The notes beneath the pieces were generated by a model. It did not search any database, had not been told where the DNA came from, and saw nothing but the letters and a program-made list of their open reading frames with translations. This document shows, one piece after another, positions 1-5,944 of a DNA stretch of 6,491 nt; the stretch's first letter is position 1; each line of letters begins with the position of its first letter. Source of the stretch: Nitrospirota bacterium (GTDB lineage Bacteria > Nitrospirota > Thermodesulfovibrionia > Thermodesulfovibrionales > SM23-35); the NCBI GenBank assembly GCA_016212245.1, contig JACRGU010000094.1, forward strand, positions 1 to 6,491, written 5' to 3'. Made by a program: the position numbers and the translations under genes.

Positions 1-26
1 GTAAATGCAAAAATATCAAAAAATCT

Positions 27-61
27 TTCACTAATAACTATTCACTAACCACTATCCACTG
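27..61. repeat. Tandem 7-mer repeat (5 units) upstream of tRNA-Glu
   Basis: Five consecutive 7-nt units can be read without gaps: TTCACTA (27-33), ATAACTA (34-40), TTCACTA (41-47), ACCACTA (48-54) and TCCACTG (55-61). All share ACT at positions 4-6, and the first four share ACTA. The array stops 8 nt before the tRNA. No gene is visible in 1-69 and no convincing promoter for the tRNA, so the tRNA may be transcribed from further upstream. Short heptanucleotide repeats are known in intergenic DNA of some bacteria; the role here is unknown. Confidence 0.7.
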
Positions 62-69
62 TAGTAATT

Positions 70-145
70 GGTCCCATCGTCTAGAGGCCTAGGACATGGC
101 CCTCTCAAGGCTAAAACACGGGTTCGAATCCCGTTGGGACCACCA
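70..145 (+). tRNA. tRNA-Glu (anticodon CTC)
   Basis: This is a full 76-nt cloverleaf. The 7-bp acceptor stem pairs GGTCCCA with TGGGACC, followed by discriminator A and an encoded CCA tail (143-145). The D arm contains GTCTAGAGGCCTAGGAC, almost identical to the D arm of bacterial tRNA-Glu. The anticodon stem pairs TGGCC with GGCTA (one G-T wobble) around loop CTCTCAA, giving anticodon CTC, which decodes GAG. The T arm is ACGGG-TTCGAAT-CCCGT. There is no variable-arm insertion. Because CTC reads only GAG, a tRNA-Glu(TTC) must exist elsewhere. The 3' end lies 6 nt from the stop codon of the convergent nuclease gene, with no terminator hairpin between them. Confidence 0.97.
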
Positions 146-151
146 GATAAA

Positions 152-799
152 TCAAGGGTAGCATCGCTCCAGTGGATTACAAGTCCTGCATGGACGATAG
201 CCTTCATCCAGTGCCTCATCGATAGATTTAAAACTCACCTTATTCCTATTGGCTATCCGTCCGGCATGCGGACATTCTATGCGATGAAACTTCTTGATCT
301 CACCTTCTTTTTTTATTTTAGAGGCAATATATCCTTTACTCGGATTCTTTAGTGGCAGTGCCCATATCCCGAGCCTATTTTTTCTTGCCTCATTCTCATA
401 TTGAAATAACAGAGTATCTTTAGACCTATTCGGTCCAAATGGACTGTATAATGCAAAGCCCTTCCTTACGAGCTCTCCATTAACAAAGATTTCACCAACA
501 TACACATATGCAAGCAATCTATTATCATGTTTTACCTGCTTATCATATTCGAGCCTCACAGTCTTCCCCTCCACAAGCTCTCTGTTAGCCTCTGTCGCCT
601 CTTTCCAGAATGCCTCTGACATTCTCCTCGAATATATAGTCTCGGGTGCATCAATTCCGATATATCTGACAACATCTCCACTTTTAAGCTCTATTGTATC
701 TCCGTCAATAACCTTCTTAACAACTCCTTGAGATGGGTAATCTGCACTATGCAGAACACCAGGCAGTAAAAGAAATACTAATAATATAAGCCTCTTCAC
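152..799 (-). CDS. Exported thermonuclease-family (SNase-like) protein with Ada-like Cys-rich C-terminus
   Basis: A predicted 215-aa secreted nuclease of the staphylococcal nuclease (OB-fold, Ca2+-dependent phosphodiesterase) family. From a GTG start at 799 the protein begins with a classic signal peptide: MKR, a hydrophobic stretch at about 4-17, then HSA before the mature part. SNase motifs are intact: IDGDT (31-35, D34 matching D21 of the Staphylococcus enzyme), VRYIGIDAPET (44-54, containing R45, D50 and E53, matching R35, D40 and E43) and DNRLLAYVYV (92-101, R94 matching R87). Residues 171-209 (FHR..CPHA...FKS..EA...GYRPCRTCNP, Cys176, 204 and 207) resemble the metal-binding module of Ada, a fusion seen in other bacterial SNase proteins. 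Longer starts (ATG at 826 or 862) lie in or beyond the hairpin repeat and would put repeat-derived sequence before the signal peptide, so GTG 799 is preferred; a weak AGGT lies 5 nt upstream. Likely role: extracytoplasmic nucleic-acid degradation. Family call firm, physiological role inferred. Confidence 0.88.
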   Translation of the reverse strand: MKRLILLVFLLLPGVLHSADYPSQGVVKKVIDGDTIELKSGDVVRYIGIDAPETIYSRRMSEAFWKEATEANRELVEGKTVRLEYDKQVKHDNRLLAYVYVGEIFVNGELVRKGFALYSPFGPNRSKDTLLFQYENEARKNRLGIWALPLKNPSKGYIASKIKKEGEIKKFHRIECPHAGRIANRNKVSFKSIDEALDEGYRPCRTCNPLERCYP

Positions 800-821
800 A
801 ATATACCTACTCTTCAGTTCC

Positions 822-985
822 GTCATTCCCGCGTAAGCGGGAATCCAGACGTCGTCCCCCATATCAAGTACGGGGCAGGCTCTGCGAAACTTGTCCCTGC
901 GGAAGCAGGGAGCAGGGAACTATACAAAGGAACTGGATTCCTGTTTTCACAGGAAACCCTGGATTCCTGCCTTCGCAGGAATGAC
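822..985. repeat. Mosaic intergenic repeat: four short hairpins with inverted ends (dRS3/NIME-like)
   Basis: The element is bounded by GTCATTCC (822-829) and its reverse complement GGAATGAC (978-985). Inside are four small hairpins, each with a 4-nt loop: ATTCCCGC/GCGGGAAT (825-844), TCCCTGC/GCAGGGA (894-911), TTCCTGT/ACAGGAA (938-955) and ATTCCTGC/GCAGGAAT (963-982). The outer two are inverted copies of one unit of the form GTCATTCCYGC-N4-GCRGGAATCCAG. CTGGATTCCTG also recurs directly at 933-943 and 959-969. The form ATTCCC-N8-GGGAAT matches the known neisserial dRS3 repeat, and similar elements occur in many other genomes. Translating them gives well-known spurious peptides (FLRRQESR, WIPAYAGMT), so the open frames across this stretch are not genes. 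It lies in the leader region of the nuclease gene. Confidence 0.85.
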
Positions 986-1035
986 ATTGTGTCAATCCCT
1001 AGCATAGCTCAGGTTAACTAAAACCTAAGGAATAA

Positions 1036-1051
1036 GTCAAATTATTTTGAC
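1036..1051. promoter_or_regulatory. Inverted repeat overlapping the -35 region of the marC-like promoter
   Basis: GTCAAA-TTAT-TTTGAC is a perfect 6-bp inverted repeat with a 4-nt centre. Its right arm supplies most of the -35 box TTGACT on the plus strand. Its left arm provides TTGACT on the minus strand (1040-1035), so it could also serve a leftward promoter, but no good minus -10 was found. An operator role is possible but inferred only from position and symmetry. Confidence 0.4.
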
Positions 1052-1075
1052 TGTTAAGAAATAAGTAATTATAAT
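1047..1075 (+). promoter_or_regulatory. Sigma70-type promoter for the marC-like/yfcE-like operon
   Basis: A TTGACT -35 box (1047-1052) and a consensus TATAAT -10 box (1070-1075) are separated by exactly 17 nt. The expected transcription start is about 1082-1083, the first base of the ATG or the base before it, which predicts a leaderless mRNA. A perfect 14-bp palindrome, GTAATTATAATTAC (1065-1078), covers the -10 box. Confidence 0.75.
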
Positions 1076-1082
1076 TACACTG

Positions 1083-1679
1083 ATGGAAAACATTATAAAG
1101 GCATTACCCAACACCTTTATACCACTCTTTGTTGCAATTGATGTGTTTGTGGTCCTCCCCATTTTTATCTCCCTAACTGAGGAGATGTCAAAACCAAAGA
1201 GACAGACGGTCATCAGGGAGTCAATACTCACGGCCCTGATTGTGAGCCTTTTATTTATAGCATTAGGAGAAGCAATTTTTAAGATATTGGGGATTACGAC
1301 GGATGATTTTAAGATTGCAGGGGGACTCGTCCTCCTCATCATTGCAATCCTCGACCTTATAAAACACGGCGAGGAACGCAGAAAACCTGTCGGCAAGACG
1401 GGTGTAGTACCTATCGGTGTCCCTTTAATTGTAGGACCTGCAGTGCTCACCACCATCTTGGTACTTGTAGACCATTACGGTATCATTCCGACAGTTATTT
1501 CCCTCATGCTGAATTTATTTATCGTCTGGATCTCATTTATCAATGCCCAGCGGATTATAAATCTATTTGGAAAAGGTGGAATCGCTGCAATCTCAAAGGT
1601 TATGGCACTCCTCCTCGCATCAATCGCAATAATGATGATACGCATCGGTATCGAGAACATCCTTCGGCGCTATATATAA
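1083..1679 (+). CDS. MarC-family (UPF0056) integral membrane protein
   Basis: A 198-aa inner-membrane protein of the MarC family. The family's substrate is not established; an early link to multiple antibiotic resistance in E. coli was later questioned. About six hydrophobic helices can be placed at 8-32, 48-68, 74-94, 106-130, 135-157 and 166-190. Family hallmarks are LPIFISLT (25-32), TTDDFKIAGGLVLL (72-85) and the PIGVPLIVGPAVLTT stretch (110-124), with Gly/Pro residues conserved in the fourth helix. The usual IDPxG near the end of helix 1 is IDVFV here. The length is normal for the family. ATG 1083 is chosen because an in-frame TAA lies at 1062-1064 and no other standard start intervenes. 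There is no Shine-Dalgarno, and the promoter places the mRNA 5' end at this ATG. The stop TAA lies within the ribosome-binding site of the next gene, so the two are one operon. Confidence 0.92.
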   Translation: MENIIKALPNTFIPLFVAIDVFVVLPIFISLTEEMSKPKRQTVIRESILTALIVSLLFIALGEAIFKILGITTDDFKIAGGLVLLIIAILDLIKHGEERRKPVGKTGVVPIGVPLIVGPAVLTTILVLVDHYGIIPTVISLMLNLFIVWISFINAQRIINLFGKGGIAAISKVMALLLASIAIMMIRIGIENILRRYI

Positions 1680-1684
1680 GGAGG
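1678..1684 (+). promoter_or_regulatory. Strong ribosome-binding site overlapping the upstream stop codon
   Basis: AAGGAGG with 6 nt to the ATG at 1691. Its first two bases are the last two of the marC-like TAA. It fixes the start of the phosphoesterase gene and contrasts with the SD-less gene upstream. Confidence 0.85.
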
Positions 1685-1690
1685 AATAGT

Positions 1691-2170
1691 ATGCTTATTG
1701 GAATAATCGCTGACACCCATGACAATTTAATCCCTACAAAAAAGGCAATCAAGCTGTTTAACAATAAGAAGGTCAAATACGTGATACATGCTGGTGATTT
1801 TACATCCCCTTTTACATTAAAACTTTTCAAAGAACTCAACTGTAAATATGTTGGGATATTCGGCAATAATGATGGAGACAAACTCCTGCTCTTGCAGAGA
1901 TCCGAGGGCAATATTCATAACCAGCCGCATATATTCACACTCCACCATCGAAAAATCATCGTGATACACGAGCATCATATTATTGATGCACTTGCTGACA
2001 GCGGACATTTTGATCTGGTTATCTATGGGCATACCCATAGGCCTGACATAAGGAAGGTTAAAAATACCCTAATCGTTAATCCCGGAGAGGCTGGCACCTG
2101 GCTTTACAGGAAATCAACAGTTGCACTGGTAGATTTAAATAAAATGGAGGCAGAGATCATAGAGCTTTAG
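1691..2170 (+). CDS. YfcE/MJ0936-family metallophosphoesterase
   Basis: A 159-aa cytosolic metallophosphoesterase of the small YfcE/MJ0936 type (COG0622), which uses a two-metal centre (usually Mn2+ or Ni2+) to hydrolyse phosphodiesters. All signature motifs are present: D8-x-H10 (IADTHDN), G-D36 (HAGDF), GNND (58-61, N59 or N60 as ligand), H93 (VIHEH) and GHTH (113-116). The C-terminal INPGE-type segment is seen as VNPGEAGTW (129-137). The length is typical and no extra domains are seen. Proteins of this group act on model phosphodiesters in vitro, and their natural substrates are mostly unknown. It is the second gene of an operon behind the MarC-like gene, with an 11-nt gap. Its TAG stop directly abuts the stop codon of the opposite-strand radical SAM gene. 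Confidence 0.93.
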   Translation: MLIGIIADTHDNLIPTKKAIKLFNNKKVKYVIHAGDFTSPFTLKLFKELNCKYVGIFGNNDGDKLLLLQRSEGNIHNQPHIFTLHHRKIIVIHEHHIIDALADSGHFDLVIYGHTHRPDIRKVKNTLIVNPGEAGTWLYRKSTVALVDLNKMEAEIIEL

Positions 2171-3100
2171 TCATACTGTTATCCCGTCTATCCTCGTAAG
2201 CCCAGAATCTATCGCCATTCTTATCGCATCTCTGTATTCTCTCTCTGTAATCCTTCTGTTCAGGGGTGGATTGTCAAATGCCTTAAGGCATGGATGATAT
2301 TGATCCATGATATTAATATAGGTATTTTTTGAAATCTCCTCAGCAATGAATTTAACAACACCTGCAGTGCCTGCAATTCCCTCCGGGAGCACAAGATGCC
2401 TCACGAGAAGTCCTCTCAGGGCAATTCCCCTATCTATTATGAGATCTCCGACCTGTCTGTGCATTTCTTTTATTGCAGCCATTGCAGCCCCTGGATAATC
2501 TCTGGCCTTTGAGTACCTGAAAGCCATCTCAGGGTCTGAGTATTTAAAATCAGGCATGTATATATCAACAACACCCTCCAGAAGCTCTATAGAATGAAGG
2601 GATTCGTATCCACCGCAGTTATATACGATAGGGATATTTAGTCCTTTCTCTGAAGCAATCTGTATAGCCCTGAGTATCATCGGCATCTGATGTGTTGGCG
2701 TAACAAGATTTATGTTATGACATCCTCCACGCTGTAATGCAAGCATAATCTCTGCAAGTTTTTCAAAAGATATCTCACTGCCCTCTCTGAGATGGCTTAT
2801 TGTATAATTCTGACAGAAGATACAGCCGAGGTTACAGCTGCCAAAAAAGATGGTGCCAGAGCCGAATCTTCCCACAAGTGGCCTCTCCTCACCAAAATGG
2901 GGGCCCCAGCTCGATACGAATGGCTTATCTCCAGTTTGGCAGAAACCTCTCTCATCTGAGGTCCTGTCAATACTGCAGCTTCTCGGACATAATGTGCAGT
3001 TTTTGAGAATCTCTTCTGCCTCCCTGACCTTATCAGACAATACCCCGGGAGGTAGAAGGAGATAAGATGGAGTAAATTTATCTTGTAAGCCTTTCAGCAA
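2171..3100 (-). CDS. PflX-type (COG1313) radical SAM protein
   Basis: A 309-aa radical SAM protein, often annotated as a putative pyruvate formate-lyase activating enzyme, though target and reaction are not established for this subgroup. The SAM-binding [4Fe-4S] motif is C89-NLG-C93-IF-C96, followed by QNY. An additional N-terminal cluster motif, C35-TL-C38-PRS-C42 plus C54 (RGFC), is typical of COG1313. Other family signatures are NLVTPTHQMP (131-140), IVYNCGGYE (158-166), DIYMPDFKY (179-187), RHLVLPEG (234-241) and MDQYHP (265-270). The start is TTG at 3100: an in-frame TAA lies three codons upstream, AAGGA lies just before it, and homology seems to begin at PSYLL (11-15). No ATG or GTG is available near the N-terminus. 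It is transcribed alone from the promoter at 3126-3153 and converges on the phosphoesterase gene with no intergenic base. Confidence 0.9.
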   Translation of the reverse strand: MLKGLQDKFTPSYLLLPPGVLSDKVREAEEILKNCTLCPRSCSIDRTSDERGFCQTGDKPFVSSWGPHFGEERPLVGRFGSGTIFFGSCNLGCIFCQNYTISHLREGSEISFEKLAEIMLALQRGGCHNINLVTPTHQMPMILRAIQIASEKGLNIPIVYNCGGYESLHSIELLEGVVDIYMPDFKYSDPEMAFRYSKARDYPGAAMAAIKEMHRQVGDLIIDRGIALRGLLVRHLVLPEGIAGTAGVVKFIAEEISKNTYINIMDQYHPCLKAFDNPPLNRRITEREYRDAIRMAIDSGLTRIDGITV

Positions 3101-3125
3101 TTTCCTTTATCAAAGATACCGCATC

Positions 3126-3153
3126 ATTATATTTTGAGAAGTAATGATAACAA
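3126..3153 (-). promoter_or_regulatory. Promoter for the radical SAM gene
   Basis: On the minus strand, TTGTTA (3153-3148) and consensus TATAAT (3131-3126) are separated by 16 nt. The expected start near 3119 gives a leader of about 19 nt before TTG 3100. An alternative, TTGTTA-N17-TATCAT, lies slightly upstream in the same strand. Confidence 0.6.
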
Positions 3154-3186
3154 AATATACTACCAATAACAACTCGAGGGAAAAAA

Positions 3187-3216
3187 TTGACTTAACCCGA
3201 AATTAATCATTATAAT
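3187..3216 (+). promoter_or_regulatory. Sigma70-type promoter for lysS operon
   Basis: TTGACT (3187-3192) and TATAAT (3211-3216) are separated by 18 nt. Predicted initiation is near 3223, leaving a leader of about 17 nt that contains the ribosome-binding site. It is divergent from, and about 60 nt away from, the radical SAM promoter. No attenuator, T-box or riboswitch fits in so short a leader. Confidence 0.75.
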
Positions 3217-3230
3217 TCTTAAGTTTTTAC

Positions 3231-3238
3231 GAGGTGAT
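3231..3238 (+). promoter_or_regulatory. lysS ribosome-binding site deciding ATG 3240
   Basis: GAGGTGAT matches 8 bases of the anti-Shine-Dalgarno complement and ends 1 nt before ATG 3240 (5 nt from GAGG to ATG). The in-frame GTG at 3234 lies inside this site, so it cannot be the start. Confidence 0.85.
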
Positions 3239-3239
3239 A

Positions 3240-4712
3240 ATGGAAGAAATCAATGAACTAATAGAGCAGCGAATCAAAAAACTCGAGGAATTACGGCAGT
3301 CAGGGATTGAACCATTCGGTAGCTCGTTTTATGCAGAAAACCATGCATCAGAACTCCTGAATAAATTCGACACTGTAAAAAGAGAAACCCTCGAAGCCAA
3401 TCCTGTCTTATGTTCTCTCGCAGGTAGGATTATTTCCATGAGAGACTTTGGCAAAGCTGCCTTTGCCCATATCCAGGATGCTACAGGAAAGATACAGGTC
3501 TATTTCAAAAAAGATATACTCGGTGAAAAACACCTCCTCCTTAAAAAACTCGATATAGGAGATATAATCGGCCTGAAAGGCAGACTATTCAGGACTAAAA
3601 CCAATGAGCTCACTGTTGAGGTTAATGATTTTATCCTTCTGACAAAATCCCTGAGACCCCTCCCTGAAAAGTGGCATGGGTTAAAGGATATCGAGATAAG
3701 ATATAGACAGCGATATGTGGATTTGATAGTTAATCCCGAGGTGCATCAGACATTCGCTAAAAGAAGTACAATAATTAAGGCGATTAGAGACTTCTTCGAG
3801 TCAAAAGATTTTATTGAAGTTGAGACACCTATGATGCAACTAATCCCTGGAGGGGCTGTAGCAAAGCCATTTAAGACCCACCATACCGCCCTCGGTATAG
3901 ACCTATATCTCAGGATTGCTCCAGAGCTTTATCTAAAGAGGCTTCTTGTTGGTGGTTATGAGCAGGTATATGAGCTCAATAGAAATTTCAGGAATGAGGG
4001 TATATCAACAAAACACAACCCGGAATTTTCAATGCTCGAATTTTATATAGCATACAGGGACTATCATTTCCTTATGTCATTTACCGAGGAATTAATCACC
4101 TATGTTGCAGACACAATCCTCGGGACATTAAAAATCCCATACGGAGATGCAATTATAAATCTCACACCTCCCTGGCCGAGGATTCCAATGCTTGATGCAT
4201 TAATGCAGAAAGGGGTGCCACCAGAGATATTTAATGATAGAGAAAGGGCAAAGGCATGGGCAGAGGCAAATAATATAGAAATAAAAGAAGGTGCACCTCT
4301 TGGAAAAATCCTTGATGAGATTTTTAAAGAAATAGTAGAGCCAGAACTCATCCAGCCAACCTTTATAATAGACCACCCTGTTGAGCTCTCACCGCTTGCT
4401 AAGAGTAAGCCTGATAACCCGGCACTTGCCGAGAGATTTGAGCTCTTTATAGCGGCGAGGGAGATTGCTAATGCATTCTCCGAACTCAATAACCCTATAG
4501 AACAGAGACAGCGGTTCCTCGCACAGGTAGAGGCAAGGGCAGAGGGTGACGAAGAAACAGACTGGATGGACGAGGATTTTATCAGGGCACTCGAATATGG
4601 CATGCCTCCTGCAGCAGGAGAAGGCATCGGGATAGATAGGCTTGTGATGCTACTGACCAATTCACAATCAATAAGGGATGTTATACTATTCCCGCAATTG
4701 AAGCCGGAATAG
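3240..4712 (+). CDS. lysS: Lysyl-tRNA synthetase, class II
   Basis: A 490-aa cytosolic enzyme that charges tRNA-Lys with lysine using ATP (EC 6.1.1.6). The N-terminal helix is rich in Glu/Lys (1-20). The anticodon-binding OB fold covers about 56-135 (LAGRIISMRDFGKAAFAHIQD and onwards). The class IIb catalytic core follows: motif 1 around 172-198 (AKRSTIIKAIRDFF through VETPMM), motif 2 at 245-268 (LNRNFRNEGIST with HNPEFSMLEFY) and motif 3 at 458-477 (AAGEGIGIDRLVMLLTNSQS). The HPVELSPLAK (379-388) and ELNNP (415-419) signatures are typical of bacterial LysS. Length and ending (FPQLKPE) are normal. Start ATG 3240 is set by the strong Shine-Dalgarno. The stop is 2 nt before the lol permease start, an arrangement implying translational coupling. 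No sign of transfer or damage. Confidence 0.98.
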   Translation: MEEINELIEQRIKKLEELRQSGIEPFGSSFYAENHASELLNKFDTVKRETLEANPVLCSLAGRIISMRDFGKAAFAHIQDATGKIQVYFKKDILGEKHLLLKKLDIGDIIGLKGRLFRTKTNELTVEVNDFILLTKSLRPLPEKWHGLKDIEIRYRQRYVDLIVNPEVHQTFAKRSTIIKAIRDFFESKDFIEVETPMMQLIPGGAVAKPFKTHHTALGIDLYLRIAPELYLKRLLVGGYEQVYELNRNFRNEGISTKHNPEFSMLEFYIAYRDYHFLMSFTEELITYVADTILGTLKIPYGDAIINLTPPWPRIPMLDALMQKGVPPEIFNDRERAKAWAEANNIEIKEGAPLGKILDEIFKEIVEPELIQPTFIIDHPVELSPLAKSKPDNPALAERFELFIAAREIANAFSELNNPIEQRQRFLAQVEARAEGDEETDWMDEDFIRALEYGMPPAAGEGIGIDRLVMLLTNSQSIRDVILFPQLKPE

Positions 4713-4714
4713 TA

Positions 4715-5944
4715 ATGAACCTTCCCTACCAGTTATTCATAGCCCTCAGGTACCTTAAGTCCAAAAAAAAACATAAGGGTATCTCAGTCAATACTCTAAT
4801 TTCCACAGGGGGTGTTGCGGTTGGCGTTATGGCACTCCTTGTCGTCCTCTCTGTGATGAGCGGATTCCACGAAGACCTTCAGAAAAAGATACTCGGAGTG
4901 AGGGCACATGTGATCATACTCACACATAAAGGCACGATGTCTGGATATAAAGATGTAATCGAAAAAATAAAGGACGAAGAGAATATCATATCATCTGCCC
5001 CATTCGTCTATGGTCAGGTGATGGCATCATTCGGCAAAAGGGCTCATGGCGTCTTTCTGAGAGGCATAAGTCCTGAAATGGAGATAAAGACAACAGAGAT
5101 ATTAAGATATATTAAAGAAGGCAATCTCGAAGACCTTGCGATAAAAGATGGAATCCCTGGCATCATAATCGGAAGGGAGCTCGCACATATCCTCGGCGTG
5201 TTTAAAGGGGACACAATCAATATCATATCTCCTGTTGGAGAGATGGGCCCCTTCGGAATGCTTCCGAAGGTCAGACAGTTCAGGGTTGCTGCAATATTTG
5301 AGGTCGGAATGTTCGAATATGATTCGAACCTCGTGCTAACAGGTATAGAAGCTGCTCAGGACTTTTTTGGCATGAAGGAAGACATAACAGGTATCGAACT
5401 CAGACTTGATGATATATATAAGGCACCCATTGTCAGGGAGAGGATACAGAAAAAACTGGGGTTTCCTTTCTATGCAATAGACTGGATGCAGATGAATAAA
5501 AACCTATTTTCAGCCCTGAAATTAGAGAAGTTTGCTATGTTCATAATACTGATCCTCATAATCCTTGTTGCATCATTTAATATTGTAAGTACACTGATAA
5601 TGAATGTGATAGAAAAAAGCAGAGAGATAGCTATCTTAAAGGCGATGGGTGCAACAAACAAAGGCATCATGACCATCTTCATGCTTCAGGGTTTATTCAT
5701 CGGGCTTTTTGGCACAATTGTCGGAGTCAGCGGTGGATATCTGTTAAGCTATATCTTAAACACATACCAGATTATCAAACTTCCGCCTGATATTTACTAT
5801 CTCAGCCATCTGCCTGTAAAGATGAAACTTTTTGACTTCATAACTGTCTCTCTCTCAGCAATCATTATCAGTCTTCTTGCAACTATTTATCCTGCATGGC
5901 AGGCAGCAAGACTGAATCCAGTAGAGCCATTGAGGTATGAGTAA
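4715..5944 (+). CDS. LolC/LolE-family lipoprotein-releasing ABC transporter permease
   Basis: A 409-aa inner-membrane permease of the LolCDE system, which extracts mature lipoproteins from the inner membrane and hands them to LolA for the outer membrane. It has the family plan: cytoplasmic N-terminal segment FIALRYLKSKKKHK (8-21), TM1 at about 26-48, a large periplasmic domain (about 50-268), TM2-4 at about 273-296, 318-348 and 374-393, and the FtsX-type ending YPAWQAARLNPVEPLRYE (392-409). SREIAILKAMGA (302-313) is the cytoplasmic coupling region that contacts the ATPase. In the periplasmic domain, SPVGEMGPFGMLPKVRQF (172-189) sits where LolC has its LolA-binding hook, so it is LolC- or LolF-like rather than a pure LolE. 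It follows lysS by 2 nt with only a weak GGA as ribosome-binding site. Its stop overlaps the next start by 1 nt. The partner ATPase gene lolD, usual next neighbour, is not in the window. Confidence 0.93.
   Translation: MNLPYQLFIALRYLKSKKKHKGISVNTLISTGGVAVGVMALLVVLSVMSGFHEDLQKKILGVRAHVIILTHKGTMSGYKDVIEKIKDEENIISSAPFVYGQVMASFGKRAHGVFLRGISPEMEIKTTEILRYIKEGNLEDLAIKDGIPGIIIGRELAHILGVFKGDTINIISPVGEMGPFGMLPKVRQFRVAAIFEVGMFEYDSNLVLTGIEAAQDFFGMKEDITGIELRLDDIYKAPIVRERIQKKLGFPFYAIDWMQMNKNLFSALKLEKFAMFIILILIILVASFNIVSTLIMNVIEKSREIAILKAMGATNKGIMTIFMLQGLFIGLFGTIVGVSGGYLLSYILNTYQIIKLPPDIYYLSHLPVKMKLFDFITVSLSAIIISLLATIYPAWQAARLNPVEPLRYE
5932..5936 (+). promoter_or_regulatory. Ribosome-binding site of the restriction gene inside the permease end
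   Basis: GAGGT, 7 nt before ATG 5944, lies within the last Leu-Arg-Tyr codons of the permease. It supports the 1-nt overlapping start (TAATG). Confidence 0.6.

Noticed and set aside
68..352. 94-codon plus-strand open frame starting at the tRNA
   Set aside because: It runs through the tRNA and antisense to the C-terminal end of the well-supported nuclease gene.
822..985. Possible CRISPR array (several similar short palindromic units)
   Set aside because: Units differ in sequence, are in both orientations and are irregularly spaced (hairpin starts at 825, 894, 938 and 963). No constant repeat with uniform spacers.
823..1005. 60-codon open frame on the minus strand containing FLRRQESR and SFAEPAPYLIWG
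   Set aside because: It is entirely made of the hairpin repeat element. These peptide strings are typical false translations of such intergenic repeats, with no ribosome-binding site.
3078..3191. 38-codon minus-strand open stretch ending IKEIAERLTR, reading like a protein C-terminus just upstream of the radical SAM gene
   Set aside because: It has no good start codon (TAA immediately upstream, only an internal TTG), overlaps both divergent promoters and the first codons of the radical SAM gene. At most a gene remnant; chance is sufficient.
3234..3239. Alternative GTG start for lysS two codons earlier
   Set aside because: The GTG is part of the GAGGTGAT ribosome-binding site serving ATG 3240.
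3217..3239. Riboswitch or T-box leader controlling lysS
   Set aside because: The predicted leader is only about 17 nt, too short for any known lysine or tRNA sensing element.
4100..4660. 186-codon minus-strand open frame inside lysS, and similar minus-strand frames inside the marC-like and lol genes
   Set aside because: They are antisense to strongly conserved coding sequence and show no recognisable motifs. They arise from the codon bias of the real genes.
4715..5944. Call as FtsX or a MacB-type permease instead of LolC/E
   Set aside because: The N-terminal IALRYLKSKKK segment, large periplasmic domain, hook segment, length and lysS linkage all fit LolC/E better.
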